Source: Treponema sp. UBA3813
GTDB taxonomy: Bacteria > Spirochaetota > Spirochaetia > Treponematales > Treponemataceae
NCBI GenBank assembly: GCA_002368605.1
Contig: DFEB01000033.1
Coordinates: 1-64,000 of the forward strand
DNA length: 64,000 nt
Direction: 5' to 3'
Part shown: one piece after another, positions 24,097-32,041 of the stretch
Layout of the letters: every line of letters starts with the position of its first letter
Numbering within the stretch: position 1 is the stretch's first letter
Program-made: the position numbers and the translations under genes
Notes under the pieces: model-generated
The model's input: the letters and a program-made list of their open reading frames with translations, nothing else
What the model was told of the DNA's origin: nothing
Databases searched by the model: none

Positions 24097-25302
24097 ATGG
24101 ATGATATTTCTGTAGCTATTTGTGATGACTCAGCGCTTATGCGCAATCTGATTTCTCGTATTATTGATGAAACTGAAGGCTTGACTGTTGCAGGAAAGGC
24201 CATGAACGGTCAGTTTCTTGTTGAAAAGCTGGATTTGTTCAAGCCTGATGTGATTATCCTTGATATCGAAATGCCAGTCATGACTGGTGTTGAGTTCCTT
24301 CGCTGGCGCAAACAGAACAAAGTTGATGTTCCTGTAATTATTCTTTCCAGCATTGCTGAAAAGGGTGCTGCTGTTACGATTGAATGTCTTGAACTGGGAG
24401 CCGCTGATTTTATTACAAAACCGAATGGATCAATCTCTGCCGATATCAGTTCTGTTTCAGACCGACTTATTGAGCTTATTGCTTCTTACGGAGGCTCTTA
24501 TGCCCGCCGTCACGGAAAGCAGGTGCGCTCAAGTGATTTCTTTGCGAATTTAGGTTCTGACCGTCTTGTTGAGCGCAAGCTTGCCTCAAAGATGGGGGCA
24601 GATAAGGCAAAAGAATTTCTTGCAAGTACGGCTGCAAAACCCGCATCATCGTTTGGAAGTTCCTTTGCCTCTTCAGAGCCAAAAGGTCCTGCAACGATTG
24701 AGCCTCTTCGTAAGCCTGGCAGAATCGAGGTCATCGCAATCGGTATTTCTACCGGTGGTCCGAACGCCCTCCGCGATGTCTTTAAGATGATAGACCCTCA
24801 CTTAAAGCAGCCAGTTCTCGTCGTTCAGCACATGCCAGCCGGCTTCACGAAAGAATTTGCAAATTCTCTCAACAAAATCTGCGCCCTCAATGTAAAAGAG
24901 GCCGAGGATAACGAGCCTATCGAGAGCGGAAACATTTACATCGCTCCGGGCAACTATCATATCTATGTTGAGCAGACTCCTTTGGGCAAAAAAATGCTCC
25001 GTCTTTCTCAGGAGCCTCAGCGAAATGGCCATCGTCCTTCAGCAGATGTTCTCTTTGAGTCAGTTGCAAAAATCTACCAGAACCGGGCTCTTGGCGTAAT
25101 CATGACGGGTATGGGCCGCGACGGTGCAGTTCAGCTGGCCGAAATGCGGAAGCAGGGTGCATGGACGCTTGGCCAGGATGAGGCTACGGCAATCGTTTAC
25201 GGTATGCCAAAGGTCGCTTACGAGCTTGGCGGCGTTCAAAAGCAGGTTCCGCTAGAAAAAATGGCCGATGAAATTTCTAAACTGGCTAGGGAAAACTCAT
25301 AA
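24097..25302 (+). CDS. cheB: Chemotaxis response regulator protein-glutamate methylesterase
   Basis: The 401-residue protein has an N-terminal receiver with the phospho-acceptor Asp56 (VIILDIEMPVMTG). A Ser/Ala-rich linker (about 165-205) leads to the methylesterase domain with catalytic Ser218 (GISTGGPNA), His245 (VQHMPAGF) and Asp342 (MTGMGRDGA). It removes methyl groups added by CheR. RBS GGGAGG lies 10 bases before ATG. Three hairpins in a row follow the stop codon. Confidence 0.96.
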   Translation: MDDISVAICDDSALMRNLISRIIDETEGLTVAGKAMNGQFLVEKLDLFKPDVIILDIEMPVMTGVEFLRWRKQNKVDVPVIILSSIAEKGAAVTIECLELGAADFITKPNGSISADISSVSDRLIELIASYGGSYARRHGKQVRSSDFFANLGSDRLVERKLASKMGADKAKEFLASTAAKPASSFGSSFASSEPKGPATIEPLRKPGRIEVIAIGISTGGPNALRDVFKMIDPHLKQPVLVVQHMPAGFTKEFANSLNKICALNVKEAEDNEPIESGNIYIAPGNYHIYVEQTPLGKKMLRLSQEPQRNGHRPSADVLFESVAKIYQNRALGVIMTGMGRDGAVQLAEMRKQGAWTLGQDEATAIVYGMPKVAYELGGVQKQVPLEKMADEISKLARENS

Positions 25303-25330
25303 CAAAAATTACATCCATGTAATTTTTGTT
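25301..25330 (+). repeat. Perfect 14-base palindrome overlapping the cheB stop codon
   Basis: AACAAAAATTACAT (25301-25314) and its exact inverse (25317-25330) are separated by CC. The A-rich left and T-rich right arms could act as a terminator stem. Confidence 0.7.
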
Positions 25331-25335
25331 ATCAC

Positions 25336-25375
25336 GAGAAAATTCTGTTCACCTAAAGGCAAACAGAATTTTCTC
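25336..25375. repeat. Perfect 14-base inverted repeat between cheB and the terminator
   Basis: GAGAAAATTCTGTT (25336-25349) and AACAGAATTTTCTC (25362-25375) enclose a 12-base loop. The GAGAAAATTC / GAATTTTCTC core is close to the hairpin in the lptB tail (21628-21652), so both may come from one repeat family. Confidence 0.6.
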
Positions 25376-25387
25376 TCTTTACTTTTA

Positions 25388-25413
25388 CCCCGCATCCGTG
25401 CGGGGCTTTTTTT
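25388..25413 (+). terminator. Rho-independent terminator of cheB
   Basis: CCCCGCA (25388-25394), loop TCCG, TGCGGGG (25399-25405), then C and a run of seven T. It lies just before the 3' end of the convergent rny gene. Confidence 0.9.
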
Positions 25414-25421
25414 AAGTGTTT

Positions 25422-26954
25422 TTATCGGGCGTATTCAACGATTCGAGTTTCCCGAATCATCGTGAGCTTTATGCGGCCCGGATAACGGATATCCGTTTCG
25501 ATTTGCTTTGCAATTTTTTGCGCAAGCTCTTTGACCTCGCCGTCTGCAATCTTTTCGTTGTTGACCAGAATGCGAAGTTCTCGGCCAGCCTGAATTGCGT
25601 AAGCCTTTTCGACCCCCTGGAACTTTTCGGCTGTTTCCTCAAGGTTTTCCAAGCGTTTGACATAGTTGTCAACCGTTTCCCGGCGTGCTCCCGGACGGGC
25701 TGCTGAAATTGCGTCTGCAATCTGAACGATGACCGCTTCAAGTGTCGTTGCCTCAACATCGTTGTGGTGAGCGGCAATGGCGTTGATGACTCGCGGGTCT
25801 TCGCCCATTTTACGGGCCATCTCAGCTCCGACTTCTGCGTGGTTCTGGTCGCTGTCGTTTTCGGCGCCCTTACCGATATCGTGTAGGAGGGCTGCTCGTT
25901 TTGCAAGCTCTTTGTTGGCTCCAACTTCTGCGGCAAGCAAAGAAGCGATTTCTGCGACTTCTTTTGAGTGAGTGAGGACATTCTGACCGTAGCTGGTTCG
26001 GAAGTAGAGACGACCGAGGGCGCGGACACCGTCCTGACTCATGTTGTGGATTCCCAAGTCGAAGAGAACTTTTTCGCCCTCTTCGTAAATCTTCTGCTGA
26101 ATCTCACGGGTGACTTTCTGAACGATTTCTTCGATGCGGGCCGGATGGATTCGGCCATCAGTAACGAGGCGTTCAAGTGACTGTTTTGCAATTTCCTTGC
26201 GAACAGGGTCGAAACAAGAGATAACGACTGCCTCTGGCGTGTCATCGATGATGATATCGACACCGGTGAGGGTTTCGAGGGCGCGGATATTGCGGCCTTC
26301 GCGACCGATTATTCGGCCTTTCATCTCATCGCCTGGCAAAGAAACTGTTGTGACCGTTAAGTCGCCTGTTGTTTCGGTGGCGATTCTCTGAATCGTTGAA
26401 ATAAGGATTTCCTGAGCCTTCTTTTCGGCTGAAAGCTGGGCATCCTGTTCGATTTTGTTAAGAAGTGCCTGAGCGTCATGGCGAGCGTCGTTTTCAAGAT
26501 TCTTGATGATTAAATCTTTTGCTTCTTTTGCAGAGAGACCTGAAATTCGCTCCAACTCGGTGCGATACTGCTCTTCCTGTGCCTGAAGCTGCTCTTCGCG
26601 CTTTTTCATTGCATTGACTCTGTCGGCGAATTCAAGCTCTTTTTTGTCGAATTCTTCGGCTCTTTTGTCAATCAGCTCTTCTTTTTTGCTCACACGCGCT
26701 TCGTATTTCTGCACTTCGGCGCGTCGTTCCCGATCTTCCCGTTCCTGCTGTTTTCGTTCACGAATGATTTGATCTTTTGCTTCGAGCAAAATTTCTTTTT
26801 TCTGTGCTTCTGCTTCCTTTATTGCATCCTGTCTTAAGCGTTCAGCTTTTTGTTCTGACGCAGATAGTTGAAATCTGGCATAACACCATCGAATAATCCA
26901 TCCAAGAACGATTCCTGCAACCGGGAGACCGATGAACAAAACTAAATTGTTCAT
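25422..26954 (-). CDS. rny: Ribonuclease Y
   Basis: The 510-residue membrane-anchored endoribonuclease initiates mRNA decay. It has an N-terminal helix (MNNLVLFIGLPVAGIVLGWIIRW), a long charged coiled coil to about residue 190, a KH domain (GRIIGREGRNIRALETLTG), and an HD domain (AALLHDIGKGAENDSDQNHAEVGA). ATG 26954 is chosen because AGGAGA lies 7 bases upstream. The 15-codon upstream extension is not used. Confidence 0.95.
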   Translation of the reverse strand: MNNLVLFIGLPVAGIVLGWIIRWCYARFQLSASEQKAERLRQDAIKEAEAQKKEILLEAKDQIIRERKQQEREDRERRAEVQKYEARVSKKEELIDKRAEEFDKKELEFADRVNAMKKREEQLQAQEEQYRTELERISGLSAKEAKDLIIKNLENDARHDAQALLNKIEQDAQLSAEKKAQEILISTIQRIATETTGDLTVTTVSLPGDEMKGRIIGREGRNIRALETLTGVDIIIDDTPEAVVISCFDPVRKEIAKQSLERLVTDGRIHPARIEEIVQKVTREIQQKIYEEGEKVLFDLGIHNMSQDGVRALGRLYFRTSYGQNVLTHSKEVAEIASLLAAEVGANKELAKRAALLHDIGKGAENDSDQNHAEVGAEMARKMGEDPRVINAIAAHHNDVEATTLEAVIVQIADAISAARPGARRETVDNYVKRLENLEETAEKFQGVEKAYAIQAGRELRILVNNEKIADGEVKELAQKIAKQIETDIRYPGRIKLTMIRETRIVEYAR

Positions 26955-27007
26955 ATTCTGTTCTCCTAGTTTGCAAAAAAAAACTTTTTGCGAAATCAAG
27001 TTCTTCT

Positions 27008-27036
27008 ATATTACAATATCATTTCTCTGTTGTCAA
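27008..27036 (-). promoter_or_regulatory. rny promoter
   Basis: On the minus strand TTGACA (27036-27031), 17 bases, TAATAT (27013-27008). The transcript would have a leader of about 47 bases before ATG 26954, containing a small A/T-rich hairpin (GCAAAAA/TTTTTGC). Confidence 0.75.
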
Positions 27037-27094
27037 ATTAAAAAACACTTCACAATTTAACTAAATTCTGTTTTAATTTAACCGATAGTTAAGT

Positions 27095-27688
27095 ATGGCA
27101 AATTCTTATGAAAAACCGGATTTTTGGTCACGCAAGGCGTTCTCTGAGGGCTATCCCGCCCGTTCAGTCTACAAATTGCAGGAAATCGACGAAAAATTCG
27201 GCATGATTAAGAAGAATTACAAGGTGCTTGATTTGGGTGCGGCTCCCGGAAGCTGGACGACTTTTCTTCTCCGTCAAATGGAAGGCAGCGGTAAGGTCGT
27301 TTCCTGTGACTTGAATCCTCTTTCAAAGAGCGTAAAAGGCGATAATCTCGTCTTTATTCAAGGCGATTTGCAGGCGAAGGAGATTTTCGACAAAATCAAG
27401 TCAGAAGGTCCTTTTGACCTCGTTGTATGTGACGCGGCCCCGCTCACTACAGGAAACCGTGTCGTCGATACTGCCCGTTCTTCGGGATTGGTAAAAATGG
27501 CGATTTGGTATGCCCAGACGATGCTCAAAACAGGCGGTAATTTTGCCGTGAAGATTTTTCAGAACGGAGACCAGCAGGCACTTCTCAAGATGATGCGTGA
27601 GGTCTTCCAGAATGCCAAAGGATTTAAGCCTCAAGCATGTCGTTCTGAATCATTTGAAACATACTTGATTGGGGTGGGTAAAAAGTAA
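27095..27688 (+). CDS. rlmE: 23S rRNA 2'-O-ribose methyltransferase (FtsJ/RlmE)
   Basis: The 197-residue protein has the RrmJ/FtsJ signature: FWSRKAFSEGYPARSVYKLQEIDEKF, SAM motif VLDLGAAPGSWTTFLL, FDLVVCDAAP and a KIFQNGD segment carrying the catalytic lysine. It methylates U2552 of 23S rRNA in E. coli. It is divergent from rny and overlaps the next gene by one base at the stop/start junction (TAATG). Confidence 0.92.
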   Translation: MANSYEKPDFWSRKAFSEGYPARSVYKLQEIDEKFGMIKKNYKVLDLGAAPGSWTTFLLRQMEGSGKVVSCDLNPLSKSVKGDNLVFIQGDLQAKEIFDKIKSEGPFDLVVCDAAPLTTGNRVVDTARSSGLVKMAIWYAQTMLKTGGNFAVKIFQNGDQQALLKMMREVFQNAKGFKPQACRSESFETYLIGVGKK

Positions 27689-28686
27689 TGAAAAAAGTTT
27701 TTGAATGCGTAAAAAATAAATTAAGCACAATGCCTGTAAAAAATGCCGTACAGTGCCTGTCAGTTACGGTCGGTGTTTGTGCCCTCGTTCTCACTGGAAC
27801 TGTCGTTTTTGCAAACCGTGTTTCTGCGCTTGAAAATGCAGGTCAGGGCGGCTTTGAAAGTACGAAAGGCCCGGTAACCGAAGAAATTCTTGACGAAATG
27901 GCCGAAAATAGCAGCGGAGTTTCAGAAAATGTTACTTTTGAAGAATCATATAATCTTTCTTACTTTGCTTACCGCGTTCGTTCTGGAGATATGATTGGAA
28001 AAATTGCGGAAGCATTTGATATCAGCTCTGATACGATTATTTCTGTGAACAATATTAGAAATTCACGCCTGCTTCAGATTGGCGATTATCTTAAAATTCC
28101 TACAATGCCAGGAATCCTCTATACGACAAAAAAAGACGGTGAATCAATCGAATCTGTGGCAGAAAAATATAAAATCGATTCGAAAAAATGTTCTGTTGTG
28201 AATCATGTTGAGATTGACGCTGCTCTTGCGGCTGGAACTACTTTGTTTGTGCCTGACGCTGAGCTTGACTGGGTTACTAGACAGGAAATCAACGGTGATT
28301 TGTTCCGAAAACCAATACATGCCCGCTGGTATAAATCATCAAGTTTCGGCTGGCGGGCAAGCCCCTTTACAGGCGCTCGTTCTTATCATTCTGGTGTTGA
28401 TATGGCCTGCCCCATGGGAACAAGTATTTATGCTGCTTTGCCCGGTAAGGTTACTGCGACGGGTTATAATTCTACATACGGAAATTATGTAATCGTTGCC
28501 CATCATTCTGGCTACAAAACTCTTTATGGTCACATGAGTGCAATTCTCTGTCATACCGGAAATTATGTCACTCAGGAAACAAGAATCGGAAAGGTCGGAA
28601 GCACGGGATTGAGCACAGGCCCTCATTTGCATTTCACTGTCTTCAAAAACGGAAAACAAGTCAATCCAGAAAATCTCTGGAACTAA
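27688..28686 (+). CDS. LysM/M23 peptidoglycan endopeptidase
   Basis: The 332-residue protein has a membrane anchor near 22-45. A LysM domain follows at about 94-140 (YRVRSGDMIGKIAEAFDISSD-TIISVNNIRNSRLLQIGDYLKIP), then a second LysM-like stretch ending LFVPDAELDW. The C-terminal M23 metallopeptidase domain starts near 225: SFGWRASPFTGARSYHSGVDMA supplies the first His and Asp zinc ligands, and GPHLHFTVF the HxH. It should cut peptidoglycan cross-links in the periplasm. Confidence 0.93.
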   Translation: MKKVFECVKNKLSTMPVKNAVQCLSVTVGVCALVLTGTVVFANRVSALENAGQGGFESTKGPVTEEILDEMAENSSGVSENVTFEESYNLSYFAYRVRSGDMIGKIAEAFDISSDTIISVNNIRNSRLLQIGDYLKIPTMPGILYTTKKDGESIESVAEKYKIDSKKCSVVNHVEIDAALAAGTTLFVPDAELDWVTRQEINGDLFRKPIHARWYKSSSFGWRASPFTGARSYHSGVDMACPMGTSIYAALPGKVTATGYNSTYGNYVIVAHHSGYKTLYGHMSAILCHTGNYVTQETRIGKVGSTGLSTGPHLHFTVFKNGKQVNPENLWN

Positions 28687-28756
28687 ATTAGTTATATCAT
28701 GGGCTGCCTAAAAAAGTATTGTCATGCAGAACTTTATTAGCCAGCTCCTTTTCTTT

Positions 28757-29176
28757 TTAAACGGTCTGAAATTTGTCTATTTTTTTTATGAAAAAATCCA
28801 TGTTTGTTCCGACAAAAAGTACGCAATAGGCGGTGACAAGCGTTCCAAAAATGATGTTGAAGAAAATGGCAAAACTTGTTCTGTCGATGCGGTTAAGGAT
28901 GAGGCAAAATACTACTAAAAGAAGAATCATGATGATTCCCCAAATAATCCATTTCGTCATCGTTACAGGGCGTACCGGCATGTTTTCTAATGCGTCCTTA
29001 ATGGGAGTCTGTTTGATTGGTTCACTGGCATATTTTTCGGCAAGGGAAAGATAATGCACCTGAGTCCTGCATTTTTTGCAAGAAAGTAAATGCAGTGTGA
29101 GTCTCAATGGAATTCTTTCATATTTATCGAGCGAAAAAAAAGTATCCATGTTTTTTTCACAAGTTTCGTTATTCAT
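28757..29176 (-). CDS. Putative zinc-finger-type anti-sigma factor
   Basis: The 139-residue protein starts with a soluble part that carries HLLSCKKC, the HxxxCxxC core of zinc-finger anti-sigma (zf-HC2) domains. Two membrane helices follow: WIIWGIIMILLLVVFCLIL and FNIIFGTLVTAYCVLFVG. The ATG overlaps the stop of the ECF sigma gene by 8 bases, the standard sigma/anti-sigma arrangement. It should hold the sigma factor at the membrane; the inducing signal is unknown. Confidence 0.75.
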   Translation of the reverse strand: MNNETCEKNMDTFFSLDKYERIPLRLTLHLLSCKKCRTQVHYLSLAEKYASEPIKQTPIKDALENMPVRPVTMTKWIIWGIIMILLLVVFCLILNRIDRTSFAIFFNIIFGTLVTAYCVLFVGTNMDFFIKKIDKFQTV

Positions 29177-29729
29177 AATAGCCTCTTAATTTTTCTCGTA
29201 ATATTTTTTTTGCCCTGAATATGTGTGATTTTATCGTGTTTACGGGCAAACCTGTGATTTCGCTGATTTCTGCATGGGAATTGTCATAGAAGAAATACAA
29301 TTCTACGCAGAGCGCAAATTTTTCTGGCAAATCTTTGACTGCCTCGCGAACGGCAAGAACTGTCATTTTTCGGATTTGATTCTTTTCTGGTGTAAGATTC
29401 TGGTCTTCGATATTCTCCTCATCCGAAATCGGAAGATATTCCTTACGGCGATTTTTTGCGTTGACCGCCGTGTTGTAAGCAATGGAAGTAAGCCAGGTTG
29501 AGAAAGAAGACTCGCCCCTGAATTTGGAAAGGTTTGTGTACGCCTTTATGAACACTTCCTGCATAAAATCATCCGTGTCCGCCTCGTTTTTGAAAAAACT
29601 CATACCGAGGGCACGAACCCTTTTTTTGTAAAATGAAATAAGCTTAGAAAAAGCCTGAGAGTCTCCTGATACCGTTGCTTTGATAAGAGCGTTGTCGCGT
29701 TTTTTAATTATCAGAGCTTCGAGAGTCAT
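29169..29729 (-). CDS. ECF-family RNA polymerase sigma factor
   Basis: The 186-residue protein has region 2 (FSKLISFYKKRVRALGMSFFKNEADTDDFMQEVFIKAYTNLSKFRGESSFSTWLTSIAYN) and region 4 (LYFFYDNSHAEISEITGLPVNTIKSHIFRAKKIL) of RpoE-like group 4 sigma factors. RBS GGAAG precedes ATG. The gene overlaps the preceding small membrane gene by 26 bases and the anti-sigma gene by 8, so the three are probably one transcription unit. Confidence 0.93.
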   Translation of the reverse strand: MTLEALIIKKRDNALIKATVSGDSQAFSKLISFYKKRVRALGMSFFKNEADTDDFMQEVFIKAYTNLSKFRGESSFSTWLTSIAYNTAVNAKNRRKEYLPISDEENIEDQNLTPEKNQIRKMTVLAVREAVKDLPEKFALCVELYFFYDNSHAEISEITGLPVNTIKSHIFRAKKILREKLRGYYE

Positions 29730-30063
29730 TTGACTTCCAGTCGTACAATCTGTAGAACAAAAGTAAACAGATTCCGATTGTGAGGGGAATTAATCCTCCG
29801 AGCAAGGCCGGAGAAATACCGTCGAACAATGCAAAAAACACTGTCAGCATAAAGCCGATTCCTGTGAGAAGTAGGCCGCATAAAAGGGTTGCCGCCTTGT
29901 AATTGAAATTTGACTGTGTCTTTTCGCCGGATTTTATGCGCTGTTTTGTTTCGTGATGAAGCCAAAGAAGCGCAAAGAAAATAACGACTCCTCCGATACA
30001 AATTCCAACTATAGGAATGAGCGAGATGATTACCTGAGCTGCTGGCGAAATAATTTGTTCCAT
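29704..30063 (-). CDS. Small membrane protein upstream of the ECF sigma factor
   Basis: The 119-residue protein has three predicted helices: VIISLIPIVGICIGGVVIFFALLWLHH, AATLLCGLLLTGIGFMLTVFFALF and LLGGLIPLTIGICLLLFYRLY. ATG 30063 has AAGGAG 10 bases upstream; a longer frame to 30093 has no RBS. The layout resembles DUF6249-type membrane proteins that sit beside ECF sigma genes, but I cannot confirm the family. It may be a sensor or accessory of the sigma system. Confidence 0.65.
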   Translation of the reverse strand: MEQIISPAAQVIISLIPIVGICIGGVVIFFALLWLHHETKQRIKSGEKTQSNFNYKAATLLCGLLLTGIGFMLTVFFALFDGISPALLGGLIPLTIGICLLLFYRLYDWKSNDSRSSDN

Positions 30064-30114
30064 AAGAATAAAACTCCTTATCCTTTTAGACACTACTTTT
30101 TTTAAAAAGTTGCG

Positions 30115-30588
30115 CTAATCCAAAAAGAGATAATCATTGAAGTAGACGCTAGTGATTTTTCCGAGAACAAGTGTTTCATTCACTTGCTCTTTTAGTTCGG
30201 ATTTGATTTTGCTTTCTCCAAGGTTAAGAAGCTCTTCTTTTGTCCGTGTTGCAAAGTATGTCGTGAGGAGATTTTTTATACTCAGGTGTTTTCGGTCAAG
30301 TTCTTCGTAAAAAGCCTGATCATTTCCATCGTATTCAAGCCATGGAACAAGGATAATTACGCTTTTTTTGCTTTTGTCATCTTCCCTTGTAAACACTCTG
30401 ATTTGACCAATTTCATTGAAGGCGCTTTTTGATTTTCCCACAGATTCTGGCAAGGGATCTTCGTGTCGAAGCCCTTCACCTGGGTGGGCATTTTTCGTAC
30501 AGAGAGCAATCGCAGACACAGCGATGATAAAAATGACTATGCCGCCGATTGCCAGAGACAGGATTTTGTTTATGTTCAGTCTGTTCAT
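30115..30588 (-). CDS. FliL-like single-pass membrane protein
   Basis: The 157-residue protein has one N-terminal membrane helix (ILSLAIGGIVIFIIAVSAIALC) and a periplasmic domain. Its end matches FliL: LSIKNLLTTYFATRTKEELLNLGESKIKSELKEQVNETL-VLGKITSVYFNDYLF. FliL modulates the flagellar stator. It is not in a flagellar operon here but between hflX and the sigma cluster, so it may be a paralogue with another role. Confidence 0.7.
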   Translation of the reverse strand: MNRLNINKILSLAIGGIVIFIIAVSAIALCTKNAHPGEGLRHEDPLPESVGKSKSAFNEIGQIRVFTREDDKSKKSVIILVPWLEYDGNDQAFYEELDRKHLSIKNLLTTYFATRTKEELLNLGESKIKSELKEQVNETLVLGKITSVYFNDYLFLD

Positions 30589-30616
30589 CTTAACATCTCC
30601 AAATTTTGCTTTTTAC

Positions 30617-31975
30617 TTACCAGTCAGATCCGAATTTTTTCTTGAATCCGCCTTGTCCTTCCTTTTCTTCAGTTATGTTTTCGCTGAAAGGGGAGAGCAG
30701 AGCTGAAAGACGGGGATTTTTTTTGAGCTCACCGCCTTTGATTTTTATGTGAATGCCATCGTCCAGCCAGTTTTCTTCTGTAATAATGCCAGTTTTGCGC
30801 GCTTCGTTCAATAAAGCTTGTTTTTCCATGGGGATGACACAGTCAATCTCTTTTCCGAGCAGTTCATCGCAGATTCGTTGTGAAAGTTGCTGAAATCCTT
30901 CGTGAGTTTTTGCGCTTATCTTTACGGAATCGGGGAAAGTTGAAGACAGTTTTGCGAGTTGAGCCGGGTTTCCGGTGAGTTTGTCGATTTTGTTCAAAAC
31001 TATGATTCTCGGCGTGTTTTCAGCGCCTATTTCCTCAAGGACTTTTACGACCGTATTGTATTGTTCTTCCGCCTTTTCATCACTTGCGTCAAGTACGAGA
31101 AGAATCAGGTTTGCCCTCTGTGCTTCTTCCAGAGTTGATTTGAATGCGTTTACGAGAGAGTGGGGCAGATTTGAGATGAAGCCTACCGTGTCCGTGAGAA
31201 GAATGTTCGCCGCAAAGCCTTTTTCATCCCCGCTGGTTTTTATGGAAGATTTGAGCTGTAATTTTCTCGTTGTTGGATCTAGGGTAGCGAAAAGCTTATC
31301 CTCAACAAAAACATCAGCGCCAGTGAGTGCGTTTAGCAGAGAAGATTTTCCCGCGTTCGTGTAGCCTGCCAAAGCGCATGTTGGGAGCGGAACCCTTTCC
31401 CGTCGCTTTCGCTGAGTTTGCCGGTCACGGACGACTTGCTCAAGTTCTTTTTTGAGTTGCTGGATTTTTTCACGGATTTTGCGGATGTCAAGCTCAAGTT
31501 GAGTCTCGCCGCTGCCTTTTGAACCGAAATTGCCGCCCCGCTGACGGGCCATGTCGCCGTAAGAATGAGCGAGACGCGGACGGGCGTATTCCAACTGGGC
31601 CAGCTGAACTTGAAGAACCGCTTCTTTTGTTTGAGCGCGCTGGGCAAAAATGCGGAGAATAACTTCCTGCCGGTCAATGACGGGAATCTTTGCGAGTTTT
31701 TCCCAGTTCCGCTGCTTTCTGGGAGATATTTCAAAGTCAAAGATTATGATGTCAGCTTCAAGTTCTTTTGAGAGAGCCGCAATTTCTTCGGCCTTGCCTT
31801 TTCCGAATCCATAGACCGGGTTTTGTTCCATGCGCAGGAGAATTACGCTTCTGGCGACCTCATAACCGAGAGTATCGACCAGACCTTTGAGTTCTGAAAT
31901 ATCCGCTTCAGGCGCGCCAACGAGGACTGCTTTGATTTTTCTTGTCTCTTCTTCTTCAAGATTTATTAAATCCAT
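30617..31975 (-). CDS. hflX: Ribosome-splitting GTPase HflX
   Basis: The 452-residue protein has the HflX N-domain (NPVYGFGKGKAEEIAALSKEL, IIFDFEISPRKQRNWEKL, VIDRQEVILRIFAQRAQTKEAVLQVQLAQLEY) and the coiled-coil linker. The GTPase domain has Walker A GYTNAGKSSLLNAL, DTVGFISNLPHSLVNAF and NKID. It rescues or recycles stalled ribosomes. A weak -10 (TATATT) ends 7 bases before ATG, so it may also be leaderless. Confidence 0.94.
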   Translation of the reverse strand: MDLINLEEEETRKIKAVLVGAPEADISELKGLVDTLGYEVARSVILLRMEQNPVYGFGKGKAEEIAALSKELEADIIIFDFEISPRKQRNWEKLAKIPVIDRQEVILRIFAQRAQTKEAVLQVQLAQLEYARPRLAHSYGDMARQRGGNFGSKGSGETQLELDIRKIREKIQQLKKELEQVVRDRQTQRKRRERVPLPTCALAGYTNAGKSSLLNALTGADVFVEDKLFATLDPTTRKLQLKSSIKTSGDEKGFAANILLTDTVGFISNLPHSLVNAFKSTLEEAQRANLILLVLDASDEKAEEQYNTVVKVLEEIGAENTPRIIVLNKIDKLTGNPAQLAKLSSTFPDSVKISAKTHEGFQQLSQRICDELLGKEIDCVIPMEKQALLNEARKTGIITEENWLDDGIHIKIKGGELKKNPRLSALLSPFSENITEEKEGQGGFKKKFGSDW

Positions 31976-32041
31976 AGAAGAAAATATAGCATATAATCTT
32001 GCTTTTGTTTTGAAAATCGCCGAAAATATAAAGAAAAGTAT

